A stretch of 11,587 bases of DNA from Deltaproteobacteria bacterium RBG_13_61_14 (GTDB lineage: Bacteria; RBG-13-61-14), in NCBI GenBank assembly GCA_001797815.1, contig MGQK01000114.1, positions 16,401-27,987 on the forward strand. Reading direction: 5' to 3'. Each line of letters begins with the position of its first letter. Position 1 is the stretch's first letter. The notes under the pieces are model-generated. The model made no database searches. It saw nothing but the letters and a program-made list of their open reading frames with translations, and was not told where the DNA came from. A program made the translations under genes and the position numbers. Positions 1 through 5,981 of the stretch are shown here, piece after piece.

Positions 1-100
1 GGACCAGGTCTTCATCGGCATGCGGGTGCGGGCGGTCTTTGCCAAGGAGACCAAGGGCGCCTTGAGCGACCTCGAAGGCGTCGAGCCGCTGGCGAAGTGA
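1..100 (+). CDS. DUF35 OB-fold protein, C-terminal fragment (5' end outside window)
   Basis: An open frame enters from the left edge (first full codon at base 2) and ends at TGA 98-100, giving a 32-residue tail. The tail contains GMRVRAVFAKETKGALSDLE, which lines up with the C-terminus of the next gene (GMKVEVVWNDTTKGELADLK). This makes it a paralogue of the DUF35 family: a rubredoxin-like zinc ribbon followed by an OB fold, usually encoded beside thiolases or ketoacyl-CoA enzymes and thought to bind acyl-CoA or hold a thiolase complex together. Only the last OB-fold strands are in the window. The next start lies 13 bases downstream, so the two genes are almost certainly co-transcribed. The family assignment rests on this similarity alone. 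Confidence 0.7.
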   Translation, partial: DQVFIGMRVRAVFAKETKGALSDLEGVEPLAK

Positions 101-113
101 GGAGGAACGAACC

Positions 114-590
114 ATGAGCAAGGCTTCGGAAATCGTTCGGGTGACCGGGATTCCCTTTACCGCCGCCTACGCCTGGTCGGTGGGGATTCCCATGGAGAAA
201 TTCATCCAGGCCCTGGCCAAGAAGAAACTTTTGGCTTCCAAGTGCCCGGGGTGCGGCTACACCTACACCCCGCCGCGCAACCGCTGCGGCAAGTGCAGCG
301 CCAGGATCGAGGACAAGGACATGGTGGAGCTGAGCGGAAAAGGGACGCTCTTGAGTTACACCGCGGCGCATGTGGAGCTGGACGGCGCCGGCAATTGGAA
401 GGACCTGGCCGGGCCCAAGCTGATCGGCGCGATCCAGCTGGAGGGAGCCGACTCTACCGTTTTCATGCCGCTGGACAAGGTGGAGGAAAAGGCGCTCAAG
501 GCGGGCATGAAAGTGGAAGTGGTCTGGAACGATACCACCAAGGGCGAGCTGGCCGACCTCAAGGCCTTTAAGCCCGTTAAGGGGAATTAA
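114..590 (+). CDS. DUF35 zinc-ribbon/OB-fold protein, acyl-CoA (thiolase)-associated
   Basis: This is a 158-residue protein. Its N-terminal helix (about 22-42, GIPMEKFIQALAKKKLLASK) is followed by a zinc ribbon with C44-x2-C47 and C58-x2-C61, then an OB-fold from about residue 68 to the end. That is the standard DUF35 layout, formerly annotated as a nucleic-acid-binding protein. In studied archaeal and bacterial relatives such proteins partner thiolases, HMG-CoA synthase or ketoacyl-CoA thiolases and channel acyl-CoA intermediates; the same role here is inference. The ATG at 114 has a strong Shine-Dalgarno (GGAGGA, 101-106) seven bases upstream. A second DUF35 gene ends 13 bases before it, so thiolase or fatty/aromatic acid genes are expected just left of the window. 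The operon ends at the hairpin at 630-680. Confidence 0.85.
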   Translation: MSKASEIVRVTGIPFTAAYAWSVGIPMEKFIQALAKKKLLASKCPGCGYTYTPPRNRCGKCSARIEDKDMVELSGKGTLLSYTAAHVELDGAGNWKDLAGPKLIGAIQLEGADSTVFMPLDKVEEKALKAGMKVEVVWNDTTKGELADLKAFKPVKGN

Positions 591-629
591 CTGAAAAGGG
601 CTTGTTAACCCTGCAATGGTCACGGGTTG

Positions 630-680
630 GTAGGGACGACCGCGGAGGGCCGTAGGCCGGCCGGTCGCCCCTACTTTTTT
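630..680 (+). terminator. Intrinsic terminator after the DUF35 operon, with repeat-like arms
   Basis: Arms 630-642 (GTAGGGACGACCG) and 662-674 (CGGTCGCCCCTAC) pair with one mismatch, and six T residues follow (675-680). The hairpin lies 40 bases after the DUF35 stop codon, a good rho-independent terminator position. The outer arm CGCCCCTAC recurs in the perfect palindrome at 3666-3697, so the hairpin may be a copy of a dispersed palindromic repeat serving as a terminator. Confidence 0.75.
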
Positions 681-1043
681 AACTATCCAAGTCCGTGCCT
701 GACACTCCTAGCCGCAATTTGTCCTCACCGAAGCATGATCCGTGCTCACCTTTGCGGATGGTGTCAGGGTGTCAGGTGCCAAGGCTTTTGAAAACCACCA
801 ACCGCGAACCACCAACCATGAACCTGAACTTGAACGGATCATCCGCAGATTTCAATTGATTGGAGAGGGGTTGAATATTTCAGGAGTGGCAGGGGGACAG
901 GCATTCCGGTCCTCGCCCGCCCCGCGCGGCGCGGGGACCACTATGCTATGCAGATATGTAAAGTGTAAAGCTCTGACCCCAATCTCTTTTTTACAAAACG
1001 ATTATTTTGTGATTTGATATAAGAGGAAAAGGAGGGTCAAGCC
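681..1043. other. Non-coding, repeat-bearing spacer upstream of the FGE-fold gene
   Basis: I see no gene here. The stretch holds one arm of the long inverted repeat (761-835), a GC hairpin at 920-936 (CCCCGCG-CGG-CGCGGGG) and the motif AAAGCTCTGACCCC (967-980). It also holds a short A/T-rich dyad, ACAAAA-6-TTTTGT (993-1010). Weak promoter-like boxes (TTTACA at 990-995, TGATAT at 1015-1020) have a long 19-base spacer. The Shine-Dalgarno for the next gene (AAGGAGGG) is at 1029-1036. Confidence 0.55.
761..835 (-). repeat. Arm of a dispersed inverted repeat (partner at 3456-3520)
   Basis: Read on the minus strand, this runs GTTCAAGTTCAGGTTC, then two copies of the 11-mer GGTTGGTGGTT (plus-strand AACCACCAACC at 793-803 and 807-817) separated by CGC, then a T-rich link and a CACCTGACAC tail. 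The plus strand at 3456-3520 has the same order, with one internal unit missing and a few substitutions. The two arms are therefore in opposite orientation, about 2.7 kb apart. Such simple motif chains look like dispersed non-coding repeats, not coding DNA. Confidence 0.75.
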
Positions 1044-2342
1044 ATGAGGACCAAGATTGGATTGACGTTGGTTTTTGTTATTGGTTTGGCTGTCGGTCTG
1101 GGTATTGCCTGGGCGCAGTCGGTTCCGCAGCTTATCAATTACCAGGGACGGCTGACGGATTCAGCGGGCCTGCCGCTGGCGGACGGGGCGACGGTGGACC
1201 TGACGTTCGCTTTCTACGGTGTCCAGTCCGGGGCCACGCCCTTATACTTGACCGTGCTCCAGGAGGACGTGGTGGTCACAGGCGGGATTTATAATGTGCT
1301 GATCGGCTCGGGCACGATCACGCCGGGCGCGGAGAGCACGCTGGCCGCGGTGTTCCAGAAGCACTCGGACGTGTGGCTGGGGGTGAAGGTGGACTTGGAC
1401 GATGAGATGACGCCGCGGACGAGGATCACGAGCGTGCCATATGCCATGGCCGTTGACGTCAACCTGCTTGATCAATGGCTGAACAACAAGGATGAAGATG
1501 GAGACGGCCATTACAAGCCCTCCAGCTCGAACAATCCCCATGATGATTGTAATGACAACAATGCCAATGTATATCTCGGGGCGAAGGAAATCTGCGATTA
1601 CCTGGACAACAACTGTAATGGCTTTGTCGATGAGCAGTGCACTCCAGGCATGGCCCTGATCCCCTCCGGCTGCTTCAACATGGGCGACGCCTTCAGTGAG
1701 GGAGGCAGCGATGAGCTTCCGGTCCATAACGTCTGCATCACCTCGGACTTTTACATGGACGTCAACGAGGTGACCAACGCGGAGTACGCGGCGTGCGTTT
1801 GCGCCAGCGGGTGCACGGCGCCGGGCGATTCGTCGAGTTATTCCCGGGGTTCATATTACGGCAACCCGACCTATCATGACTTCCCGGTTATATACGTTAG
1901 CTGGAACCAGGCAACGGCTTACTGCACTTGGGCGGGCAAGCGTCTCCCGACGGAGGCGGAGTGGGAGTATGCTGCCCGCGGAGGACTCTCGGGCCAGCGC
2001 TATCCCTGGGGCGACACGATCAGCGGGAGCAATGCCAACTATATGGATTCGGGCGATCCCTGGGACAACGACACCTCGCAGGTTGCTTATTATCCAGCGA
2101 ACGGCTATGGACTCTACGACATGGCGGGCAACGTGTTTGAATGGGTCAACGACTGGTACCTCAGTACTTACTACAGCGTGAGCCCCACCAACGACCCTCC
2201 CGGACCTGCGTCAGGTACGTATCGCGTTTTGCGCGGCGGTAGTTGGAACATCAATACTTACGCCCTGCGCGTTGCGTACCGGATGAACCGCAATCCGACG
2301 AACCAGTTCTACTACCTGGGCTTCCGTTGCGTTGGGGACTGA
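1044..2342 (+). CDS. Secreted protein: N-terminal envelope module, MopE-like metal-binding repeat, FGE-sulfatase-fold domain
   Basis: This protein has 432 residues. Residues 1-24 form a Sec signal peptide (basic n-region, hydrophobic core, AWA|Q cleavage site). Residues 25-143 (VPQLINYQGRLTDSAG...) resemble the N-terminal module seen in large secreted or tail-fibre-like proteins of deltaproteobacteria. Residues 148-199 match the putative metal-binding motif of MopE-type proteins: D150-x-D152-x-D154-G, D168-C169-N-D, EIC184D, DNNC191NG, VDEQC199. From 202 to the end lies an FGE-sulfatase (PF03781) fold with RLPTEAEWEYAARGG, RYPWGD, GLYDMAGNVFEW, LRGGSWN and LGFRC. True formylglycine-generating enzymes carry two catalytic cysteines just after GGS(Y/F); here the stretch reads GGSWNINTYALRVAYR with none. 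Sulfatase activation is therefore unlikely and a binding or structural role is more plausible. The ATG at 1044 has AAGGAGGG at 1029-1036. It appears monocistronic, surrounded by repeats. Confidence 0.85.
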   Translation: MRTKIGLTLVFVIGLAVGLGIAWAQSVPQLINYQGRLTDSAGLPLADGATVDLTFAFYGVQSGATPLYLTVLQEDVVVTGGIYNVLIGSGTITPGAESTLAAVFQKHSDVWLGVKVDLDDEMTPRTRITSVPYAMAVDVNLLDQWLNNKDEDGDGHYKPSSSNNPHDDCNDNNANVYLGAKEICDYLDNNCNGFVDEQCTPGMALIPSGCFNMGDAFSEGGSDELPVHNVCITSDFYMDVNEVTNAEYAACVCASGCTAPGDSSSYSRGSYYGNPTYHDFPVIYVSWNQATAYCTWAGKRLPTEAEWEYAARGGLSGQRYPWGDTISGSNANYMDSGDPWDNDTSQVAYYPANGYGLYDMAGNVFEWVNDWYLSTYYSVSPTNDPPGPASGTYRVLRGGSWNINTYALRVAYRMNRNPTNQFYYLGFRCVGD

Positions 2343-2469
2343 TCCAACTCCGCCAAGGCTACGTCGGACAGGTTACGCTTTGATCCTTTTTGCTCTTTTA
2401 CCTTTTGATGGGGGCGTAAGCCCCAAGAATGGGGTCAGGGGTCAATGCGGTTCAGTTAAGAAAGAATCT

Positions 2470-2645
2470 CACGCCAAGGCGCCAAGGCGCGAAAGGGAAA
2501 AGAGCTTCTTAGCGTCTTGGGTTTGGTCTTGGCGACCCATCCCCCGTTCCGGCCTGAGCTTGGCCGCCCAGAAGCAAAGCCCAAACCCTTTCGTAATGGC
2601 TTGGACCGGCAGTTTGATTTTTTTGCGTCTTGGCGGCTTGGCGTG
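2470..2645. repeat. Imperfect long inverted repeat, 'CGCCAAG' family
   Basis: The left arm, CACGCCAAGGCGCCAAGGCG (2470-2489, continuing in CGAAA), pairs with the right arm at 2622-2645. The reverse complement of the right arm begins CACGCCAAGCCGCCAAGACG. A nested pair GGGTTTGG (2519-2526) and CCAAACCC (2581-2588) suggests one long, imperfect foldback of about 176 bases. From memory, CGCCAAGG-type motifs recur between genes in many environmental genomes; their function is unknown. Confidence 0.65.
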
Positions 2646-2710
2646 AAATCTGAAGTGAACGGCATGGGGTCAGGGGTTTCGAGGCGCAGGGCCAGCGAGG
2701 ACGCGGGGCA

Positions 2711-2817
2711 AGAACAAGATATTTTACCACAAAGACACCAAGGCACCAGGTCAGGTTTTGGTATTTTTTCCCTCTTCGGGAATTGGTGCCCTGGCGGTTA
2801 AATCCTTTTCTTGTTCT
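2711..2817. repeat. Imperfect inverted repeat, 'ACAAAGACACCAAGG' type
   Basis: AGAACAAGA (2711-2719) pairs with TCTTGTTCT (2809-2817), and GGCACCA (2742-2748) with TGGTGCC (2784-2790). The intervening TTTTACC and GGTTAAA segments are also roughly complementary. A further related unit, TGCCCTTGGTGTTGAAGAAA (2821-2840), lies just outside and echoes the left-arm ACACCAAGGCAC. The element looks like a foldback repeat of the same general class as the one at 2470-2645, but of different sequence. Confidence 0.55.
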
Positions 2818-2871
2818 CAGTGCCCTTGGTGTTGAAGAAATCTGCGGATGATGGGAAAGAAGGAGGAGCAG

Positions 2872-3405
2872 ATGGGGAAGGGAAGCGCTCTCCGGGGTCT
2901 GGAGAAATTATTAAGCGGGACTCTCGGAGATATCCGAGGATTGAGGAAGGCGGTTACTCAACGTCGGAGGACCGGCCGGCCTGCTCCGCCGGCGGCAGCG
3001 CGAACCCCGAAGCCGCGGGGAAACCTAACCCGGATCAAAGCCGGCGGCCAGGCCGCGAAAGGGGTTGCCGCGCCGAAGCCGGAACGAGTCAAGAACAAGG
3101 GTAAGCGCTGCGCGATTCTCGGATGCGAGAAGTGGGCGTCGGCAAAGGGGATTTGCGCGAACCATTATCAGCAGAGGCGGCGGCGGCTCCAGCGCGGGGC
3201 GGAGGGTGAGCTGAAGCGGGGCCGGCCGCGGGTGCAACCCTTGGTTTGTTCCGTTCAAGATTGTGGAAAGATAGTCGTGGCCAAGGGATTGTGCGCCACC
3301 CACTATCAAGCGCAGCGGAGGGGAAGATTGAGGCCAAAGCTTAGGTCGGGATTGGAATCAAAGCCGAAATTGAGCTGGATTAAGATCACTTTACCTAGAA
3401 CATAA
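2872..3405 (+). CDS. Basic protein with two tandem C-x4-C-x9-C-x2-H zinc motifs, putative nucleic-acid binding
   Basis: I place the start at ATG 2872 (177 residues) because AAGGAGGAG at 2860-2868 is an excellent Shine-Dalgarno for it. Two in-frame ATGs at 2848 and 2851 have none. The N-terminus (MGKGSALRGLEKLLSGTLGD) could form a short amphipathic helix. Residues about 25-78 are rich in Arg, Lys, Pro and Ala and look disordered. Two near-identical modules follow: C80-x4-C85-x9-C95-x2-H98-Y and C126-x4-C131-x9-C141-x2-H144-Y. Both are followed by arginine runs and contain the AKG(I/L)CA.HY signature. This signature resembles the small zinc motif found in some phage and HNH-endonuclease proteins, but I see no HNH, recombinase or other catalytic core. 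DNA or RNA binding is inferred from charge and motif; the true function is unknown. Confidence 0.7.
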   Translation: MGKGSALRGLEKLLSGTLGDIRGLRKAVTQRRRTGRPAPPAAARTPKPRGNLTRIKAGGQAAKGVAAPKPERVKNKGKRCAILGCEKWASAKGICANHYQQRRRRLQRGAEGELKRGRPRVQPLVCSVQDCGKIVVAKGLCATHYQAQRRGRLRPKLRSGLESKPKLSWIKITLPRT

Positions 3406-3455
3406 AGTAATCGGGGTCAGTGCTTGATCCCGCGAGGCGCGGGACCGGCGTTAAA

Positions 3456-3520
3456 GTTCAAGTTCAGGTTCGTGGTTCGCGGTTGGTGGTTTTGAAAAAC
3501 CTTGACACCTGACACTTGAC
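3456..3520 (+). repeat. Second arm of the dispersed inverted repeat (partner at 761-835)
   Basis: The sequence starts GTTCAAGTTCAGGTTCGTGG, continues with TTCGCGGTTGGTGGTTTTG and ends CACCTGACACTTGAC. It is the reverse complement of 761-835 except for the loss of one GGTTGGTGGTT-type unit and scattered changes. Confidence 0.75.
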
Positions 3521-3610
3521 GCCTTAACTCGTCCACGTTCACGTTTACGATCACGTTGAAGGAATGGGCAGATACGGAGGTCTGCCGCTACACCCTGTCT
3601 CCTACCTACT

Positions 3611-3733
3611 TGTATTGACAAACGACGTTAGCATACAAAATGAGAATATCTGCTATCCGCAGCCCAGGTAGGGGCGGTTCGCGAACCGCCCCTACCTCGC
3701 ATGGCCTGTATGCCAACCTCAATTGTCAATACA
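3611..3733. mobile_element. MITE-like element: 27-bp terminal inverted repeats around a perfect 32-bp palindrome
   Basis: The left end 3611-3637 (TGTATTGACAA...GCATACA) and the right end 3707-3733 are inverted copies, matching at 23 of 27 positions. The interior contains a perfect 32-bp palindrome at 3666-3697, with half site AGGTAGGGGCGGTTCG. Outside the ends is a near-identical 13-bp direct repeat, CTCCTACCTACTT (3599-3611) and CTCCTATCTACTT (3735-3747), with one difference. This is what a target-site duplication would look like. The element has no coding capacity, so any mobility would need a transposase in trans. It could instead be a bidirectional terminator or a REP-like palindrome. The right flanking repeat runs into the stop codon of the MFS gene. 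Confidence 0.55.
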
Positions 3734-3741
3734 CCTCCTAT

Positions 3742-4953
3742 CTACTTCTTAATGAGCGAAGACTCCTGGAGCCGGGCGATCAAGAGGCAGCTGATCGCCA
3801 TTAACCCCACCCCCAAGAGCAGGGCGGGCCGGAAAGAGCCCAGGAGATTGTTCAAAGCCTCCATGCCGTAGATGAACACGACCGCGAGCTGGCTGGCCAA
3901 CATGAGCAAGCCATTGGAGGTCCCTTCCGGCGCCGGGAAGGTTATTTCCGCGGCATACTGAAGACCGATCGGGCCCATGCCCATCATGAAGAAGCCCAGG
4001 ACAAAGATGGAGACCAGCAGGGAGAGGTAGGTTTGGCCGAAGGTAAAACCCCAAAGCCCGGGGACGGCGCAGATCATTCCCGCCAGGATAAAGGGCTTGC
4101 GCTTGCGATAGTGATCGGAAAGCGCGGGGATAATGGCGGCGCCGATGATCCCGCCGATGAGAAGCAGCCCGCCCAGCATTCCGGCCTGGCTGATGGAGAG
4201 GCCCTTGGGCCGGACCATGGCCTCAATCCAGGTGGCCACGCCGTTGAACACGCCCATCCCGACAAAAAAGATCACCATGACCCGATAGAAGTCCGCCTGG
4301 CGCAGGATCATTTTAAGCCCATCGAACATGAGGGCGCGCTCCTGGAAGCCGGCCGGGCTCATGGAGGTGGGCGCGGCTTCGCGGGCCAGGATCAGGAAGG
4401 CGGCGGCGGAGAGGGCGGCGAGGACTCCGTAGATCAATTGCATCCCCGGGATGCCGTAACGGGTGACCAGGTAGGGGGTGAGCATGAGCCCGATGGCGGT
4501 GCCGAGAAAATTAGCCACGGTGGCCAGGCCGGAGACGGAGGCGCGCTCGTTCAGGGGGAACCATTTCGCGGCCAGGGTGGTAAAGGCGTTGAGCAGGAGG
4601 GGCTGGGCGACGGCGATGCCGAGGGTGAAGCCGAGCACCCAGGGGTAAGTGGGAGCGTAGAGGCCGCGGAGCAGGCCGAAAGCGCCGAGGAGGACGGCGC
4701 CGAGTCCCACTCCGTTCTTGAAGCCGAGGCGGTCAATGACCCAGGAGGCGGGGATGGCCAGCGGGATATAGACGATCATGAAGCTCATCGCCAGCATTCC
4801 GATCTGCATGTCCGAGACCTGGAAAAACTCGGCGGCCGGGCCGGTGATTGGGGCGAAGCAGATCCAGAGGATCTGGATGGTGAGGTTGATGAACATGAAG
4901 GCGGCCAGCACCACCCAGCGGTAAGCGTAGACCTTGATGTCCGACTCTTTCAT
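3742..4953 (-). CDS. Major facilitator superfamily transporter, FLVCR-like
   Basis: This inner-membrane protein has 403 residues, the usual length for a 12-helix MFS carrier. Features include a first helix after YRWVVLAAFMFINL, the loop-2/3 signature region SWVIDRLGFKNGVG (MFS motif A-like), helix-4/5 residues in LAAKWFPLNERASVSGLATVANFLGT, a central cytoplasmic loop at about 190-215, and a second-half loop with SDHYRKRKPF. The opening YRWVVL and the VYIPLAIPASWVIDRLG stretch resemble the FLVCR branch, whose eukaryotic members move haem, choline or ethanolamine. The bacterial substrate cannot be told from sequence. The start has GGGAG five bases upstream. A candidate promoter lies at 5175-5203, leaving a leader of about 215 bases. 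No metabolic gene is linked to it, so context gives no hint of substrate. Confidence 0.85.
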   Translation of the reverse strand: MKESDIKVYAYRWVVLAAFMFINLTIQILWICFAPITGPAAEFFQVSDMQIGMLAMSFMIVYIPLAIPASWVIDRLGFKNGVGLGAVLLGAFGLLRGLYAPTYPWVLGFTLGIAVAQPLLLNAFTTLAAKWFPLNERASVSGLATVANFLGTAIGLMLTPYLVTRYGIPGMQLIYGVLAALSAAAFLILAREAAPTSMSPAGFQERALMFDGLKMILRQADFYRVMVIFFVGMGVFNGVATWIEAMVRPKGLSISQAGMLGGLLLIGGIIGAAIIPALSDHYRKRKPFILAGMICAVPGLWGFTFGQTYLSLLVSIFVLGFFMMGMGPIGLQYAAEITFPAPEGTSNGLLMLASQLAVVFIYGMEALNNLLGSFRPALLLGVGLMAISCLLIARLQESSLIKK

Positions 4954-5174
4954 GGAGACTCCCGGGACGGCCTTCGCACGTGCCCGGCCCCAAACCCAGG
5001 GGGCGGGCTGGTGCGGATGGATTCAGCCACGGGACGACCCGGATGTGTCCCGGGCGGCGTGTTCCCTGGGCCAAGGCCCCGCTCCCCAGGCCGCCCGCTC
5101 GAGGCGCAGCCAGTGCTGATGCGCAAGGAAAAGAGAGCCGGGTGGAGCGCGCGCATCGAGCCGCCTGGGACCCA
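4954..5174 (-). other. Probable untranslated leader of the MFS gene
   Basis: This GC-rich stretch holds no recognisable gene. If the promoter at 5175-5203 is real, transcription starts near 5168 and this is a leader of about 215 bases. An open frame from ATG 5156 stops at TGA 4952-4950, overlapping the MFS start codon. It has low-complexity composition and only a weak ribosome site, so I do not call it a gene. I recognise no known riboswitch consensus. Confidence 0.4.
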
Positions 5175-5203
5175 ACTATAGCGCCTAATCCGGGCGCTGA
5201 CAA
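5175..5203 (-). promoter_or_regulatory. Sigma-70-type promoter for the MFS gene, with a dyad in the spacer
   Basis: On the minus strand: TTGTCA (5203-5198), exactly 17 bases, then TATAGT (5180-5175). Each box is one base from consensus and the spacing is ideal. The spacer itself is a dyad, GCGCC-7-GGCGC, filling 5197-5181, which could bind a repressor. It is the best promoter match upstream of the transporter. Confidence 0.6.
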
Positions 5204-5285
5204 TCCGCCGCTCTCCCTTGGTCACGGCCTGGGGTTCCATCCCCGATCCGCGCTTGACTTTGGGCGCCGAGGCCGGCCGGCATCC

Positions 5286-5801
5286 TCAGGCGGAAAGTCC
5301 AGACGTTCTCTGCCACCACCCGGACCGCTTCCTCCAGAGGACGCCGCGTTGACGCAGCGCCTTTCTCTTGACCGAGGTCCAGAGCGCTTTCAACTCGGCC
5401 CGGGACACTCCTTTTTCCCGAAGTAACTGCTGGTCCACGAGTTTTGACCGGTCCGCCGCGGCCACCAGCCACCGGCGAATGGTGTCCGGCTTCACCTCCA
5501 GGATTTCCGCTACCCTGCGGATGGACATTCCCTTGCTGAGAACCTTCAAGGCCGAGAGAACTTTTGCTTCCGGCTCGTGCCGGTCATAAAAAATCGTTCC
5601 GCTCCGACGGCAAAAAGGCTGGCCGCAGCTTTTACACTTGAACCGCTGTCCTCGTCCGCTCTTGGTCGGGTAGGTGCCGTTGGCCACCAGAGAAGGATGT
5701 CCGGCTTGGCCAAAGGCGGGACAAGCCGGATTCGGGCAAGCCACGTGCGAGAGATCGCGGGATGGTTTCCGTCCCCGGGAAGCCAAAAGCACACCCTCCA
5801 A
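5286..5801 (-). pseudogene. Truncated transposase: zinc ribbon plus HTH, catalytic part missing
   Basis: The frame gives 171 residues from TTG 5801. It contains a zinc ribbon (C22-P-N-P-A-C27 and C56-K-S-C59) with the linker NGTYPTKSGRGQRFKCKSCG. An HTH follows at about 84-116 (SIRRVAEILEVKPDTIRRWL), then the start of a catalytic domain (AELKALWTSVKRK, 149-161; compare ELDELWTFVKKK in intact relatives). After that the reading frame continues as an arginine-rich, unrelated tail to its stop. No other frame restores the expected DDE core, and the MFS promoter begins about 80 bases further on. It therefore looks like an IS1-related or similar DDE transposase cut off at its 3' end; the family name is tentative. 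I found no terminal inverted repeats. Its promoter is intact (5827-5855), so the DNA-binding fragment might still be made. Confidence 0.65.
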
Positions 5802-5826
5802 ACCGGTCGTTCCGGTCGTTGCCAGT

Positions 5827-5855
5827 TCAATAGCACATCAGGAATGATTTGTCAA
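5827..5855 (-). promoter_or_regulatory. Sigma-70-type promoter of the transposase remnant
   Basis: On the minus strand: a perfect TTGACA (5855-5850), a 17-base spacer, then TATTGA (5832-5827, four of six). Transcription would start near 5820, about 20 bases before the TTG start at 5801. The pairing of a perfect -35 with correct spacing in front of the frame supports it. Confidence 0.55.
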
Positions 5856-5981
5856 CTCCAAATGGATCATAATTTATATTTTAAAAAATGCGATTAGAGT
5901 TTAATGAATAATATTGCCTGGAAAGAGAGTCCGATCAATAATAAGATGATATTTTTGAATTTTTTTATTTTTCCAATTGCC

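Larger units (their letters stand above)
2343..2871. other. Non-coding stretch filled with imperfect hairpins
   Basis: I can defend no gene here; open frames overlapping it read through the repeats. It holds a small GGGGC-GTAA-GCCCC hairpin (2411-2424) about 70 bases after the FGE-fold gene and two copies of ATGGGGTCAGGGGT (2429-2442 and 2664-2677). Two long imperfect hairpins lie at 2470-2645 and 2711-2817. The Shine-Dalgarno of the next gene is at 2860-2868. Confidence 0.6.
3406..3741. other. Non-coding, repeat-rich spacer between convergent genes
   Basis: I see no gene here. In order it holds GGGGTCAG (3413-3420), a hairpin TCCCGCG-AGG-CGCGGGA (3428-3444) and the second arm of the long inverted repeat (3456-3520). 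Next come a degenerate CACGTT-type tandem run (about 3534-3557), a GGCAGA/TCTGCC hairpin (3567-3586) and the MITE-like element (3611-3733). The flanking genes converge, so the hairpins could also end transcription, though none has a clear U-tract. Confidence 0.6.

Noticed and set aside
761-835. CRISPR array or direct-repeat array
   Set aside because: There are only two 11-base repeats three bases apart, with no spacers; nothing else in the window resembles an array.
742-1017. 91-codon open frame on the plus strand upstream of the FGE-fold gene
   Set aside because: It runs through the inverted-repeat arm and a GC hairpin, has no ribosome site and gives a low-complexity, unfamiliar protein.
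1044-2342. Functional formylglycine-generating enzyme
   Set aside because: The cysteine pair expected after GGS is absent and no sulfatase gene is nearby.
2332-2801. Overlapping small frames on both strands in the repeat region
   Set aside because: They are made of CGCCAAGG-type repeats, differ between frames and lack ribosome sites.
4950-5156. 68-codon minus-strand frame whose stop overlaps the MFS start codon
   Set aside because: The overlap is tempting for a coupled leader peptide, but the ribosome site is weak and the Pro/Gly/Arg-rich composition fits chance in GC-rich DNA.
4033-5181. 382-codon open frame opposite the MFS gene
   Set aside because: It is a GC-driven antisense frame rich in Gly, Asp, Glu and His. 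The minus-strand frame has clear membrane helices and MFS motifs.
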